DNA of 64,000 bases from assembly GCA_019843655.1 (NCBI GenBank), contig JACDQD010000005.1:2445575-2509574 (forward strand). Reading direction: 5' to 3'. Numbering within the stretch: the first letter of the stretch is position 1; each line of letters starts with the position of its first letter. Origin of the DNA: Lethocerus indicus (lineage: Eukaryota; Arthropoda; Insecta; Hemiptera; Belostomatidae). A program made the translations under genes and the position numbers. The notes under the pieces are model-generated. The model was not told the origin of the DNA, made no database searches, and worked only from the letters and a program-made list of their open reading frames with translations. Of the stretch, positions 12,956 through 25,590 are shown in pieces.

Positions 12956-13675
12956 CGCAGTTAATACCTCAGATGTAATCTATAATTTGAGCTGGTTCCC
13001 CTTAGTGGGTTAGACGGAATCGTGTTTTAGATGCTTAATCGTTTATTGGTCATTATTATTGCTATTATTGACGTTATTACCATGTTGTCAATAATTATCC
13101 ACGAATTCGGATAATTGAAAGGAATCGGAAGATACACATTTAAATTGGTCCCGGGTGCTGCCTGTCGCTCTGGCCGGCGGTAATTTGCATTTTAATCAAC
13201 TCGGTTTTCCCTTTCGAGTTCTCACACGATAAAAATCCACTTATACACTTCTTTCGTCTATGCGCATTCCTGGCCGCGCGCTCAGCCTCCAAGTCCCCAG
13301 GGCCCGATAAGTAGCTTATAGAAAGCAGTATTTTTTCAATTAAATTATTGAAATTATGATTTAATTATTAATTTGTAATTAATTAATTTTTGTGAATCGG
13401 GTAAAATGGCAGACGAAATACGGGAGGTACGTTGGTTTCAGAGCGTGAAACATGCAAGTTACTCGAGTGGTAATACCACGCACAGATTGTAGGGCTAAAA
13501 GGAAATTAATTTTCTATTTATTTATTGACACAATCCATTTGTCGGGACTTCCCTGATTGCTGTCTGCGTGTAAAACGCTGTGCTTCTGAGTATGCTAATA
13601 CCGGTTTTTTAATATGGAACGGACAGTTGCGTCATTATTGTATCTTGATGATGGTATAAAAAGAGTAGCGGGGGT

Positions 13676-13716
13676 ATTTATTTACCGCTCGATTTTAATA
13701 GGAGCGGTAAATAAAT
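13676..13716. repeat. Perfect 15-bp inverted repeat, 11-nt loop, forkhead-like arms
   Basis: ATTTATTTACCGCTC at 13676-13690 is exactly the reverse complement of 13702-13716. Each arm contains GTAAATAAA, which fits the forkhead-factor consensus RYAAAYA. It may be a paired binding site, a cruciform or an RNA hairpin. It does not look like a terminator in this eukaryotic setting. Confidence 0.75.
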
Positions 13717-14491
13717 CAATTTGTCGGCAATAAGTGTAGTAAGCTTCCGTAATATCGCACAGCCTCAGTGTACAAGGAGCATAGGAAACTGTAAGAAGTG
13801 TGCTGTAAGGTCGTTTCGGTCTGCAAACTAATAGGACTTGGTCGTGATTTGAGTGTCACAGTTGTGCGCGAGTTCACTCTCCACCTGCAATATGCAGTCT
13901 CTTTACGGTCAGGTCGGGTTTTACTCCTTTAGTCCAGTTTACTGTTCTTACATTGTTCGTAAGGCCACATGTTTTCCAATCATTTTAGAACTATTCTACA
14001 CGAGTTTCTGTTTAAATTAAACTATCTTTCATACCCGATTCATTCGTTACCTGTTTATTCAGCGCGATGAATAGCTGTTAACCCTTTTAAGTAGTGACAA
14101 AACAACCAGTCGAATACGGTAATATCTTCACGTTTCTGAGTACACAATCTGATTTCTGGTTTGGACATCAAATCGGTAGAAGAACTCATAAGAACACATG
14201 TACACATTCCTGTAAGGCGAAGTCATTAACCCGGTCAATGAACAGCTTCAGTTTTCGATCCTTCCTCGGTACCTCTAAGAACACACACGCACACACACCG
14301 TGTTTCCTTTCTTTTGTTGTTAATTTGAATAGCCCATGTGAACTTCGTATGGAATATTTTACATGCGCGAACAAGTTAAATATATAGTAGGTGTATTTGA
14401 AATGGGAGGAAGTTTTGCGGGGTGTAATTGTATAAAGTGTGGCCAATTGAGATAGTTGTGAAACAAGTTGAATCCTCTCCAGGGCCGCCAC

Positions 14492-14493
<2 letters not shown>

Positions 14494-14529
<36 letters not shown>
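14494..14529 (+). repeat. CT microsatellite
   Basis: About 18 CT units followed by a C run. Equivalent to GAGA-type repeats on the - strand, which in insects can recruit GAGA factor. It produces the RERERE run in a - strand frame, which is therefore not a real protein. Confidence 0.93.
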
Positions 14530-14532
<3 letters not shown>

Positions 14533-14994
14533 CCCCCCTTGTCCTACCTCTACTTAACAATTTACTTACAAACATCTCTTATTTAATTGTTTTTCACTGG
14601 GAGTTGGTTAATTGAAGCAACGACCCCTTTTATTCCTATACCTAAATTTACCGTTTATTGAGTTTTTTCTTTGACAATTAATCGGCCGTTTCATTATTAT
14701 CCGGAATGAATTACTGCATAAAACTGAACTGTTGTTATGCTTTTTGTAAATAATCGAAAGAATTACCATGAGTTATTATAATAATCTAAATAATTTATAC
14801 AAACCGGCAAATTTCTTTTCAGACAGGTTACTACTGTGAAATGGTATAGGCTTGATGTTGTAGTAATATTATAGTTCAACGAATTACCTTTTTGGTGATC
14901 CTGTTGTTCTGTACGAGGGATGTGTTTAGTTTTACTTTTAACATTTTTTAACGTATTTCGCTCCTGTCTCCCCTCGCTGGTTCGGTCTTTTGGT

Positions 14995-15120
14995 GGACCG
15001 GTGTCACCGTCTTCAGCAGCAGTGTGTCACTTTGGCACGTCGGATGCTTGTTGGGCATCCAGGAGTGTTGCACCCCCCAAAGCATCCAAAGTGCCAAAGT
15101 GACGGCGATCAACCGGTCCG
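14995..15120. repeat. Imperfect foldback (about 125 bp) with outer and inner stems
   Basis: Left arm 14995-15054 and right arm 15072-15120 are inverted copies. They share the outer GGACCGGT, a 12-bp perfect block TCACTTTGGCAC (15027-15038, complement at 15091-15102), a 3-nt internal loop, and an 8-bp block GGATGCTT (complement ending 15087). G-rich against C-rich sequence closes a loop of about 18 nt. Transcribed RNA from either strand would form a long, slightly bulged hairpin. It could be a foldback or MITE relic or a microRNA-like precursor; no known microRNA seed was recognised. The open frames on both strands here are a by-product of the symmetry. Confidence 0.65.
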
Positions 15121-15780
15121 AGGGCCCCTCGCAAACCACAAAACAGGCATTCCAAATTACAACAATTGTACAAAATGAATGAAACGGTATGAGCCGTACG
15201 ATGGTGTACCATCGAATCGGTTTCAGGTTCACCGTTGAGAGGGACGATCGGTAGCGGCGCCGAATGATGAAACGTGGGTGTAGCTCTATACGGTAGTTAG
15301 AGCGTGGCCGGTGTTCAATAGGGCCATGAATGGTGCCCCAATTACCGAAAATCCGGGCGGCCCTCGTCCCGCCGCTGCACGACAACTTGAATAACCGGGG
15401 GACAGCTCCGGTTTATCCCCCATTAATTCAGGATAGGAACTGGTTAGGGAACCGGCGAGACCGGCGCCAAGTCCGACAGTTGTTGTTGTCTCCTCTCCTC
15501 AACTTGCGCCACTGGCCTCCTAGCAGCCGGTCGCCAACCTAATGCCCCCGGGCGGTGGAAGTTCGCTGAAACGCGAGCGCCGACATTTAATTTAATTTAT
15601 CTGCCGGGAAGTCTCTCCCCCCCCCCGCCGCGAGGGGTTTTGAAATATAACCACTCTTGAGATTTTCCGTCTCCAAGACCGCCCGCTTCGCCTGGAGCCG
15701 GGTCGGGACATTCCCGGCGTCGTTAGCGTCCTATCCCGCCACTGCATTGCACCATCCTCGGCACATTACTGACAGCTGCT
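15090..15780. other. Large GC-rich, CpG-containing island
   Basis: The longest continuous GC-rich block of the left half, partly overlapping the foldback's right arm. It contains C runs and CpGs, no simple repeat, and short frames on both strands. Candidate enhancer or alternative promoter region; no initiator or exon is identified. Confidence 0.32.
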
Positions 15781-17319
15781 ACTGACGATGCACCGTTTCG
15801 ACGGTCTAGCGTAGGACCGAATAGCGGGGATAGAATATGGCGGGATATAGAGTGCTCCCTTGTTTTTAATAGGGTATTATAACTTATGAGTTATACATGG
15901 CTGTGAGTTTTTGTTGGGGCAGTGGAGAGGCGCCGTATTACTATTAAATTAAACTTGATTTATCCAGTGAGGCACATTTTTAGGTTTTTCGTGAATATAG
16001 ACTACCTTTATGAGATCTTAGGAGACATATAATTCTCAAAGGTATTATGTTGCTTATTCGCTTACTTAATGGATTTTAATATTGAATGGAAAAGTATTAG
16101 GCCACCGACAACATCGGGCACATGTCCTGTGCACACAAATCCCGTGCTTTCGTAAAAATTAATTATTCACCTACGCTAATGCGGAATTTCATTTTCATTC
16201 CTAGGATTTATTTTATAATGCATGGAAACATGAGTTGACGAATCACTGTCGTAAGCCCGTTTGCCAAATGATGTGTTCCGATACGAAGGAATCCGGGGGT
16301 TGGTAAATTGAAGGCCGCAATCTGTTATCCATTCCTCACAGCTTCGCAGTCAAACTCGTGGACAAGAGTTGACTCCCCATTGTTATTCCTTTTCTTTTAT
16401 GACCTCTGCTCGCCGCTAGCATATAAAGATTCCAGCTTTTACCCGCGGGATTTTCACCCTGTATCCTAACACTGGTGAGAAATAAATTGCGGATGTTAAT
16501 AGGGCAATAAACATTTCGAAATATCCGTGGCACTTTGAGCCCACTCTTTTAACAGGTCTTGGTGGAAACTACCAAGACATTGAATACTACTAAGTCGGAA
16601 TCAGTTATCAATCTATTATGTACTATCTTACCCGCTCTTGTTTGGTTCTATTACACAACGGTTTCGGGTTCTGGCGGTGCAATTAGGATGTTCCAACGTC
16701 AGTACACCACTGTATTATTATTAGCAATACCGTTACCCTCCGCCGATGACGAGAATAAGAACCCGATACCGCTACCTTTGAGTCCATTACGAAGGCTCGT
16801 TTACTGATTTCATGCATAACGGATTTAGACTCGTTTTCGAAAGTTAATTGTCAGGAACTATTCGCCGCTGTTAAGAAAGTATGAAGGAGAATGACGAAAA
16901 TAGTAGTGGAAGCACTGAGTAAATTGCAGGGGTAGTTATGGTTGTAGACCTACACAAAGTTGGGCCGCTGCCCTTATCCCAGGCGAAAGGGAAATCATGA
17001 TCTCGTTAGACCCGAACGGGCGGCACGCTGGAAAACGTAAGTTCAAGTTCTCGGTCGGGAGACATTGACCGTCCAGGCGGGTTTTATGTAACGCGAAGCT
17101 GTTGGGGTCTCACTCGGGTGTAATATAATTGTGAGGGCTCCCCCCCTCGGGCCGCCAGATCCTATCTCGGAGCCTATCGCGCTTTCCGATCGCATTTCTT
17201 CCCCGCGTCACAATTAAACTTCACAAAAGCCTTTATTTCTGTTTTTTTTTTTTAATGATTGCGCGAAGCCCTTTAATTGGCAGCGAGCCAACATATAGCT
17301 TTTTTCCCGGCCCGCTCGC

Positions 17320-17364
<45 letters not shown>

Positions 17365-20130
17365 CCGCCCGATACGGATCGATGGGAATGTGCCGTGTGT
17401 ATGAATTGTGTATACGCTTTTGTGTAAGTGTGGAACGGAGCGAATGTTTCCCACTCGTGTAGAAAACGAATTTTGGGGGTTGCTCGGAAAGCGGCAGACG
17501 GAAGGGGCCCACCCGTACAATGTGGGACTTTGGTCACGAAAATAGACCCACAAATAGCCCTGCGTCTCTACCGCTATGGCTTCTTCTCATCCCTTCTACC
17601 CACCCTTCCTATTATCGTTACACATACGTAGCACGCACAACGTGTATATATACATATATACCATTTGTGGAGGGTAGAGCGTTCGATTTGTGTCAATTGT
17701 CACTGATATTTTATTATATATTTATGTATATGGGAGTGAATATGGAATATTACTTACGTGTGTGAGTCATACAGTTGTCTGTTTGGTCCTAACATAGATC
17801 GTTTCAGCCTCACTTCAATAACAGGCCGTTCGTACTTGTGCTTGTTAGCTTCGTTTCCGCCTTGTTAAAAAAAAGTACAACGGCGTATTCGTACTTTCAA
17901 TTAATGTGAAGAATTTGTACTTAGAGCGAGCGAGGTTGGAGTAGAGATAAGGGTGGTGGCTTTGAGTATGATATGAGAGGCCTCGTACATTAACACGGCT
18001 GCATCTACGAATCATTTACAGTTCCGACTGACTATTCGCACTTATATACAGCCACATTATCTGACAAGCAGTTGATTTGTCGGAAAAATAAAGTTTAAGT
18101 GGGCTCTCGCCAACTGAGTACTGCTTGGAGTAGGTCATAAATTACATTGATTTTTTCTACCATAAAGTCAGATTTATGGGATCACTTATCATAATTTCAA
18201 AAATACTAATTCATTTATTAATACTATCGTATATGGTATATGAAGGATTGTACCCAATTGCCCCCTTGTTTACCATTTCTATCTGCCTTGTAAAGAATTA
18301 AGAATACACGGTTGAATCACTTCTGCACTAAGTATTGGAGATCTTGTGAGTATGCGAAAATATTATTTTTATTCTGCCGCCTTTTATTAATCCGAAAAAT
18401 TTTAAATCAGCTTAAAAAACTAAAAGGTTTTAAATGTAATAAAGAACCTTTTGGTCCAATTCGATTTTGGAGAAAGAGCTCTCGGGGTGGATTCTCGGGG
18501 GACATATTTCAAAAATTGCTTCCATCAGTTTACATTAGACTTGCATCACTAATTATGTTCACTATTCTTATTTTTTTATACGGCGAGAAACCGAAGGCGA
18601 TAACTAGACTAGGGCCAAGGAATGCGTTAAAAAAATTTGCTTTATTGACTATTCTTGTTGAAGATACAGTCCGACTTCGTATATGATATTATAAAATTGA
18701 TTGCTTCGAAAGAAAAACTTTTCTGACTGTCGAAAAATAATTTTTCAGTCGCAATATTACCGCATCGAATAACCAATTCCGTCTCGTAATAACAGGCAAG
18801 AATTCATCTTCCGGAAGTGATATTGTTGTTCGCGAACAATTTGTCTCGACGTTACGGTCAATCCTATTGCTAGTTCGTGAAAGATGGGGCTTTTTAATTT
18901 TCTCACTTTCTCGTGTTTTTATGTTTATGAAGAATTATAGATGTCTGGAGCAATGATAAAACGTTTGTAAATATGCCTGATAAACGGCCTGCTATCTATG
19001 ATTATCATAATATCAAAAATTGAATTTTTAATATAGCTGGAAGAAAATTAAAAATAGCGAGGTAACGGGCTATTAATAATTAATGCATTGCCCCTTCCCC
19101 TCCCGCTCTTTCTTCCCCCCACCCACCACTCAGCAGTAATTATGTTAATTAAATTGCATTGTTTAAATGGTGGAGTAATGGCGGCACTCTCCCCTGTCAA
19201 CAGTAATCGGCTTTTGTTTGATGTCCCCGTCCGCATTTGTATTATTGTAATTAATTATCGGGCTTTATTTTACAATTCGGTTGGAGAATTTAGCGCTATA
19301 ATGTCGACTGTCGTCCCACGTAAATAAATTCGTCCCACCCGTTCAGCTTTGTCTTTAATGAAAGATTATGCCGATAAAAAAAGTGTAAAAACAGTTTTCT
19401 GCCAATCCGTCCGTAGTTTAAAAACATGTTGAGATTGAGTGGGTGCGCTATTTAAAATAGATCGTCAACAATAATACCGCTTTTCTACTAATTTCTGGAG
19501 TTCATATTGCCATATACATCTGAAAAGCATCACGGGTGTAGAATTCAGAGCAGTTTACGAGCTCAATTCAAATTTGAAATTGAAGGAAATTTCCGTCCAC
19601 CGCCAATATTTGAACCCGGGTTTGGCACTGAGGCACGCCGGACTCAAAGGCATTCAGGCTTTGACTAAGGATTCAATTACTCGTTTGCCCGGATTTGGGG
19701 TCGGACCCAGCCTACTGGTCGGGGCGTTAACCCGCCGTAAGAAGACAGTTAAATTACCGTATGAAAATGTTTCCCAGTTGTAAACGTGACTTCGGATCGG
19801 TAGATTGTTCCGCGACAGAAGGTTCAATCATAAGGCCGCCGCTCTCGGTACAAGTGGCGAGATGCCCATACTTAAATGAGAGCAGTTTCGGAGAAAAGGG
19901 ATTAATTCGAAGGTAAATTTCGACTTTCCTGCGATTGGGGTCCGTAATTAGTTAGGCTGACAGTGTTTGCGATAAAATTTGAATTTTCTTCCCTCTCACC
20001 TCGTTGAGTTCATATATTTCAGCAATTTCACGCTTTCCATTATTATACCGGCTTTTCAATCTACTTGACGCAGTTGAATATTAACGAAATAAACATTGCG
20101 GGGGTAGATCACTGTACCCTTTAAATTAGT
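15781..20130. other. Spacer with GC patches
   Basis: GC patches at 16960-17200 and 19590-19990, the CT tract at 17323, otherwise AT-rich. A donor-like AAC|GTAAGT near 17037 lacks an acceptor. No gene seen. Confidence 0.4.
17323..17360 (+). repeat. CT microsatellite
   Basis: About 19 TC units in a GC-richer patch. Same GAGA-type character as 14494-14529, which explains several overlapping spurious open frames. Confidence 0.93.
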
Positions 20131-20317
20131 GGTCTCGATAATTAAAAAATCGGAAAGCCCTTCCCGGGCCCGAATATTATTCGAATGTAATCGCTGCATT
20201 TCTCGGGTCACATTGCTGGCCTGCGGGGGCGGCAAAGTGTCCGGAATCTGCGTGTTTATGGCCTTGTTTTTTTAATGAGTGCTCGAGAAGTTTTATTGTC
20301 TCGTGAGAAGGGGGTGG

Positions 20318-20339
20318 GTTAGCGCCGGAACGCGCTAAC
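20318..20339. repeat. 8-bp perfect hairpin GTTAGCGC / GCGCTAAC
   Basis: Arms at 20318-20325 and 20332-20339 with a 6-nt loop, inside a GC-rich patch. A small cruciform or RNA hairpin. Confidence 0.5.
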
Positions 20340-20711
20340 GTTCGTTTCGTTCCTTATTAATTTTCCTGTTGGGAGCCACTAAAGGTTTGATGGTGAGAGG
20401 GGGGCGGGCGGAGGGGCCTCGCGTGTTCTACCTGTATACACACGATTGCATTCATTCTTAGGCACGGCCGGCATAATACGCTCTTTCAAATCGAATATTG
20501 CCGCTTCATAATAGCCGAGGAAATTATACCGGCCCTCTCACCCGAATAAACGACCGAATTAATGATTGCAAGAAGGAAAATTTACTTTCTTTTATCTCCG
20601 ATCCTTCTTACATAAAATATCTGCTTTCTTTTTTTAAATAAGTAGAACGGAGTGTTCTCAATAAATTTCCTTTTTGTATTTACTTCTTCCCCTAAATAAG
20701 TATTCCAAGGA

Positions 20712-20780
20712 GCTGGGTGGTAGCTCAGAGGCTTAGTTTAGTGAACCACTGAATGCGCCGGCTGTAGAATTCCATTTCTC
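20712..20780 (+). repeat. tRNA-derived SINE-like head (degenerate)
   Basis: GGTGGTAGCTCAGAGG around 20716-20731 matches a tRNA A-box region well. About 30-40 bp later, GGCTGTAGAATTCC (20760-20773) looks like an eroded B box. It is followed by ordinary AT-rich DNA; no tail or target-site duplication was identified. Confidence 0.38.
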
Positions 20781-23700
20781 ACTGCCCAAGTAATAAATCT
20801 GTACTCTGGGTTAGAAATAAATAGGTTAGGTTAGATGATATATTAAACCTGGGTTTAGATCGGGCTTAATGAAAGTAATTTGGTTATTGAAGCACAGACT
20901 AAATTATTGTCAGGTTTTATCAGTTTGCTACGCGACACATTAATTATAATATAATAATTAGTCGAGTACTATTATTCTAGATATTACTCCTGGCTCTTAT
21001 ATATAACTGTAACAAAAATGGCAGAAAACCGTACAGTCGAATTTGCGATTTGTCATACTGAAAAAAAATTTGAAGGGAATATCCCAATCCCGGGTTGTGT
21101 TTACATTCTTGTGTGTTGATACGCAGAACTGGGTCAGTTTATAAATTGTGCGTGTGCGTTTGTGTGTGGGCGGGACATCGCCAGTGGACCATGCCCTAGC
21201 CCAACATATCGACTTTCCTCATTCCCCTCCTCCTCCTCCTAACTCCATTTACGTCCTCTGTGTTATCCCCCAACAGCGTCTGTGCTCCCCCCCCCCCGGG
21301 GCTGTAAGGTTCACGACCGATCATATCGGCTAGGGGTTGATGATTTATAGCTCGAGATAACCGATGGTATTGTACGTATGACCGGCGCCACAAAGAAAAT
21401 GGGGGAAATTCTTATTTACAAAATGTAGGAAAAATACCCGCCTCCGGCAAACCAATGGCACGAACACACAACAGTTACACTCAGTACATGTAACACTAAA
21501 CAGCGCCCGCATTGACTGTACGCACTTCAGGATCGCGTTCTGAAGCTGGCAGCTGTAAAAGAACTCTTTCCTTTAGACCTGTGGTCTTGAAACACTGAGA
21601 AATCAGGATTAATGACCGGCTTTAGGCGGAAACCTGGGATTATTCGAACTGAATGGAATGAATAAACAGAAAAATACCTGCTACGATTGTTCATCACTGC
21701 TCATGAATGCCCAGCAAGGCTGGTAGCTCACGACCGAACATTGTGATTTAATATTTCATTTTTTGGCCGCAGATGAAATACTGATATATTAAATTTGGTT
21801 CTCTGACTTCTAATTTATCGGAAGCCACAATGAAATTTACTAAGAAACTATTTATTTTTCATTATAATATGAGAGAACAAACGCAAAATGTAGCTAGAAT
21901 ACGTATCATTTTCACAACTTTAACACGTATAGAGCGGTAGAAATCTACTCGGAAATCAGAACATTTATTATTTTTTAAAAGAAATAAATAATACAAAGCT
22001 GAGCCTTTGCAGAAAAAAATACACACATTAAATGATTCAGTTGACAGAACAGTAACTGCTTAAGGGATAGAATACTTTGAATTAGAAGCCGGATAACGCT
22101 TAAATTTAAGTTGAACTCGTTCCCCAACCCTAGGATAACGGTTATAAGTACTTAGCTTTCCCCCCTTAAGGTTTGAGGTATTTACTACTCGCACGCAACC
22201 TTTTAAGAGTGAGATATTATGTTTTTTCGAAAGACAAGCTAAATCAGGTTTGGACACAACGGACATTTTGCGTGCTTATCATTCGGCGCAATAAAATGTT
22301 TTGGAATTCATATTGTGGCGGCTTTTCATGTTATTCTCTTTGCTGAATTATAAAGGCGATAGTTTAATGTAGGTGGCGGATTTAAACAAAAAAGGTATAA
22401 TCCACTATTATACCATTATCACGAGTGCAGTGCAAAGACTACGGGACAGATGACCGTGGTCGGTTGCGCGCCTTTCGTGCTGTAAAATCGGGTTTAACGG
22501 AGCCTGTAAAGGAAACCGAAAGGAAAATGAAAGGGCAACGGTGAAATGGGAAAAGGAAATGGAACTTTATTGGAGGCGTAAAACCGGAGTTCAAATCTGA
22601 ACCACTCTTACCGGGTTTTACACCTTTGTTGGAATGCACCGCGATCCCTTCAATCCGCTGGGCGACACGATAAAAGTGCTTTCATACTCCGTGCTAAATA
22701 TACGGACGAGAGAATAGATTGTTTCTTTTTTTGCTGGGGAAAGTGAAATGGGTTGCGACATATTGTTTCTAGTAGAGATGCTTTATTCTGCCTTACGGGT
22801 AAAAACTGAAATATTTTGAAAGAGAAGGCCCAAAATGATGATCGATCTTTTAGAAATTCATCCATTTCGGTTTAGTTCATGTTATATAATTTCTACAACA
22901 TATGAATTGTCTAACCATATATACATGGCCTTGGGCGCTGTGGATAAATTTTAAAGTACCCTGATTGGCACTACGGGTTGCTGATTTTATCCTGTGGGTT
23001 CCCCGTCTTTGTGGGAACTGTATTTTGATACTCAAGAATTCTTGGGTTTTCGCACCACGAATTGGGGAATTTTAACCAACCCCGAGTGCGGTTTCTCTAG
23101 CCGAAACAGGGAAACCGTTGTTTTCTTCAATAGCGAGGGTGAGGCCTTGCGGCGGCGGCGTTTCGTGATTCAATCTAATTAATTAGAGATTAATTAGCGT
23201 TCTATAACGGAACCGCACGCTCTCGGGTGCCGGCTTTCCGAGGAAAGGCCAGCGCTCCACGACTTTATTCTCGAATTATGCTGGAAAAGGTTCGGTCATC
23301 TGCAAACGCTGGCATTATAAAGTTATAACTTCGGTAGTATCCAGAGAATGAACGTTTCGTACAAGTACAAGCCATAAACAAAAAAGAAACCGTGTTTTTA
23401 AAATTATATATAAGCGTTATTAAACAATCACTTTGTACAGATTAAAGGCTATGGCAAAACACTGAGAAGATATATAGTAAGGAGTGAGTTGCAAAACTTC
23501 CTAGATATATTTTTTTGGGTTTATGTTATAAGTACAGTATTCTTTCAATAGGGAATTTCGTAAGTTGGTTTAATTCTTTTTTAATACCCTTCTGAGAGAG
23601 TTGAAAGAGGTTGAAATATGGAGTTGTTATATTAGTCTATTATTTATTTGGCAGATTCAAAACAATAAAAATCGGGATACCATTTTATAACACTGAGTGT

Positions 23701-24243
23701 GTGTATTCCTGAATAATTGAGAAGTTTTCATGTGGGTAACTGGGATATACCCGTGTTTTTGATTTTTCCTGAGCGTATTCAACGGCGGTGGATATTCATA
23801 AATTCATAAACACTGGAAACCGCGCTTCGACGTTTTCTCGATATTTATCGTCTCGTCGTAGTCGTCGTTTCAAATGGCTTCCCCGCCCCGCCCCTCCTCT
23901 TATTTCCGTTTCCCTTTTCCGAGTCCGATAACGTAATTCGCTGTGCACGCATTCCGCCGTCGGTCCATTTATTATGGAAAAGAAACCAGTAAATATGACA
24001 TTTCTTCGGAATAAATCGCGATCTTGCTAGGTTAGTCCACGACTTCGTTCGAGTCAAGTGGAAACGTACTATTCCGGAAATAAACAAGATCGACGCTCAA
24101 CTATAAATTTCCAGATAAACCTTGCAACATTTTCCTCTTTAACTTTTTGAATCCTGTCGTAAGATCGAACTTTGTCTCAATCCTTTTGTTCTAATATCTG
24201 AGAGGGTGATCTTTGGAGTAATGACAGGGGGGAAGTGAAAGTA

Positions 24244-24251
24244 CAGGTAAG
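24244..24251 (+). promoter_or_regulatory. Isolated strong 5' splice-site-like octamer
   Basis: CAG|GTAAGC occurs here, but the preceding 40 nt are purine-rich with no pyrimidine tract, so this is not a ratchet site. It could be the donor of an unrecognised short exon or a chance match. No convincing acceptor was found just upstream. Confidence 0.15.
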
Positions 24252-25189
24252 CGTATGCCAAATTTATTTCCTGATTTCTTCCCTGGTCTTTCCCGTTTTT
24301 CGGTTTCAAACAACTTAGTATATTAATACTAAGGTCTAAACGAATCGTTAGCTTCATTATTTCAGAAGTTAACATAATTATGAAACGCGTAATGTGTTAT
24401 AAATATTGATTATCCCTTTGTTCAGGGAAACAAAGTAATTTTTAGGCGTGGCCCTATGTGCTATCTATCGACGATCGTTTAATGAAGCATTTTCTTGCGG
24501 CTCGTTCCGAAGCACGTTGTCGGTGGTGCGTTCCGCATGGAAAAGAGAATTCTGTAATTAATTGAGCACAATAGACGCCAAGGATAATGATTCAGGCTAC
24601 GGTCCCGCGATCGTACAAAAACCGAAAGGTCATGACGCGGAATGAAAGTATGATTAAATAATATTAATGGTGTTCCCTCGTTTGAGTTTCATTGGGATCC
24701 CACAAATGGAGCCGAGATAGCCGGTGCGATAGCAAATGGCTCCTCGCTTTTTATTCCACCCACCCACCTATCGTGCACAGAAAGAAATTAATATCTTGTT
24801 CATATTTAGTAAAGTCCTTTTAAATAAATTTTTATAGTTTCGGATCTATTGTGTCTTCTTACTGAATGTAGATCTCTGAGCATGTTGTTCAGACTCTGGG
24901 TTGTGCTGCTTCATCGCACAGTCAGCGAATTAGGAAAGAATTGAAAGTTTGGAAAACATGTAAGGTACACACTGTGGGATATTTACTCCCCATATTTAGT
25001 AGTGTTTTAAAACCTATGTTCGATTTTTCTGTGGGTAGATCCTTCCACGTTACCGGATGTCGCGTTATGTTTGTTGATTTTGTTGTTGTTATTTAAATAA
25101 AATCATTTTTACGCTTTTATTTTAACGTAAAATTCCCAGTTTTTGAAATAGCTCACCTAAACCTTTTTCGGGTTTTAACTGTCGTCCAT

Positions 25190-25590
25190 ATCGCCCCGAT
25201 TAACGATAATTCCAAATACTGGCGGATTCCCAAACGGAGCCGATTACGTGGAGTTCGGCCGCTCTCAAATTTTACCTAACGGTAATCTCGGGAACCATTT
25301 CCGAGAATTGTGTAGCGGTCCTGAAGGATGTGTTTTCTGGGTATTGCCGATTTTTTTTCAAATCGGGCTAACGGCCGGCGAGAGCCCCCCGTGACCGGGT
25401 CTAGTGGACCGGTTTCGGTTGTAGTGGCGGTGGCGCTTTCGAGCCACCTTCTAATAATAACCCAGAACCGAAACCTACCCCGATCGACATTCCAGCCGGT
25501 TGGTGGAGGCCCTTCTACCACGTCCCGAGCCGCCCGTACGTTCAGCGAACCCGGCAAATTAACTGTCCTAACTGGCCCCCTACGGGTGAA
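25190..25590. other. GC-richer island
   Basis: CpG-containing block open in both directions over about 90 codons, with no domain recognised. Candidate regulatory island. Confidence 0.3.

Larger units (their letters stand above)
12955..14990. other. Mixed spacer
   Basis: AT-rich DNA with a GC patch at 13140-13310, the perfect hairpin at 13676 and the CT tract at 14494. An acceptor-like TTCTTTTCAG ends near 14821 with no matching donor. No gene seen. Confidence 0.4.
20131..25189. other. GC patch then AT-rich spacer
   Basis: GC patch 20130-20560 (with the hairpin at 20318), SINE-like head at 20712, GGTTAGGTTAG at about 20824, TCC and C runs near 21225-21300, and a patch at 23030-23260 containing a GCG run. 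The isolated donor octamer lies at 24244. No gene supported. Confidence 0.4.

Noticed and set aside
14186..14575. - strand frame with R-E-R-E run
   Set aside because: Product of the CT microsatellite at 14494-14529; the rest is unrelated to any family.
20823..20834. GGTTAGGTTAG as an insect telomere repeat
   Set aside because: Only about two TTAGG units; such words are common in insect genomes and do not indicate a telomere.
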